From: Aquificales bacterium
Lineage (GTDB): Bacteria > Aquificota > Aquificia > Aquificales > QOAS01
DNA: 12,623 bases
Direction of reading: 5' to 3'
Assembly (NCBI GenBank): GCA_027035985.1
Contig: JALVTI010000020.1
Span: forward strand, 1 to 12,623
The notes below the pieces were generated by a model that worked only from the letters and a program-made list of their open reading frames with translations, was not told where the DNA came from and made no database searches. Within the stretch, counting starts at the first letter, position 1, and every line of letters starts with the position of its first letter. A program made the position numbers and the translations under genes. Positions 12,431-12,623 of this stretch are shown piece by piece.

Positions 12431-12623
12431 GAATGGGACGCCCTAAAAATAATCGAACAATACAGCCAAATATTCGATGAGTTCATTATAGCAAAAGGTC
12501 TCTACAAAGCCAAGAGGGGAAGAAAGCCAAAACTAACCGACTCTCAAATCTGCGCTCTCTATATTGTCTCTACTCTTTTAGCTATCCCTATTCTCTCCCT
12601 CTCTAAAGCCCTAGGTTTAAAGG
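12431..12623 (+). mobile_element. Transposase N-terminal part, runs off the window, no recognisable start
   Basis: The frame reads EWDALKIIEQYSQIFDEFII, then KRGRKPKLTDSQICALYIVS and LLAIPILSLSKALGLK, and is open to the window edge. The RGRKPKLTDS...ALYIVSTLL pattern is typical of the N-terminal region of DDE-type IS transposases. An in-frame TAG (12428-12430) directly precedes it, and there is no ATG, GTG or TTG before the edge. The start therefore appears lost, or an unusual start such as ATA or ATT is used. No terminal inverted repeat is visible on this side. The IS family cannot be fixed from this fragment. Confidence 0.6.

Overview
The window looks like an accessory (genomic-island) stretch from a thermophilic bacterium. 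I infer bacterial from two strong AGGAGG Shine-Dalgarno sites, sigma70-like promoter hexamers and the gene families present. I infer thermophilic, possibly Aquificota-like, from the Lys/Glu/Arg-rich proteins, AGG/AGA and ATA codon preference and a fairly AT-rich base composition. The species is not provable from the sequence. No core metabolic, ribosomal or tRNA genes are present; almost everything is DNA-binding, toxin-antitoxin, recombination or restriction-modification.

Layout, left to right. (1) 1-900: two leftward ribbon-helix-helix (RHH) genes, the second preceded by a tandem array of about 21-bp repeats that runs into its start codon. (2) 909-2789: a compact block (PIN-domain VapC-like toxin leftward, AbrB-domain protein rightward, unrecognised 216-aa protein leftward) bounded by two related 33-bp dyad sites in inverted orientation, resembling terminal inverted repeats or lox/Xer-type sites. 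(3) 2875-3764: a near-consensus rightward promoter facing a leftward Rpn-type PD-(D/E)XK nuclease gene. (4) 3840-4641: a BrnT/BrnA-like toxin-antitoxin pair behind a perfect 20-bp palindrome. (5) 4641-4985: a gene-free region packed with perfect hairpins, a possible pseudoknot and a terminator-like end, a candidate structured RNA. (6) 4985-5355: an HVO_A0114/COG4190-type winged-helix regulator broken by two frameshifts. (7) 5396-6858: mazE, mazF and a tyrosine recombinase in one tightly packed operon behind a 19-bp palindrome. (8) 6970-11665: a type ISP (single-polypeptide type I-like) restriction-modification enzyme of about 1,564 residues, split by a +1 frameshift exactly at a CCC codon. A very AT-rich segment lies around its target-recognition region. 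(9) 11662-12623: decayed AT-rich gene remnants and the start of a transposase that lacks a recognisable start codon and runs off the window.

Together the genes read as a defence and stabilisation island. Three toxin families (VapC, BrnT, MazF), a large phage-restriction enzyme, a recombinase and an IS remnant are mixed with autoregulatory operators. The most unusual signals are the 33-bp paired sites around the vapC block, the 345-nt structured non-coding region, and the CCC +1 frameshift that separates the nuclease-helicase from the methyltransferase half of the restriction enzyme.
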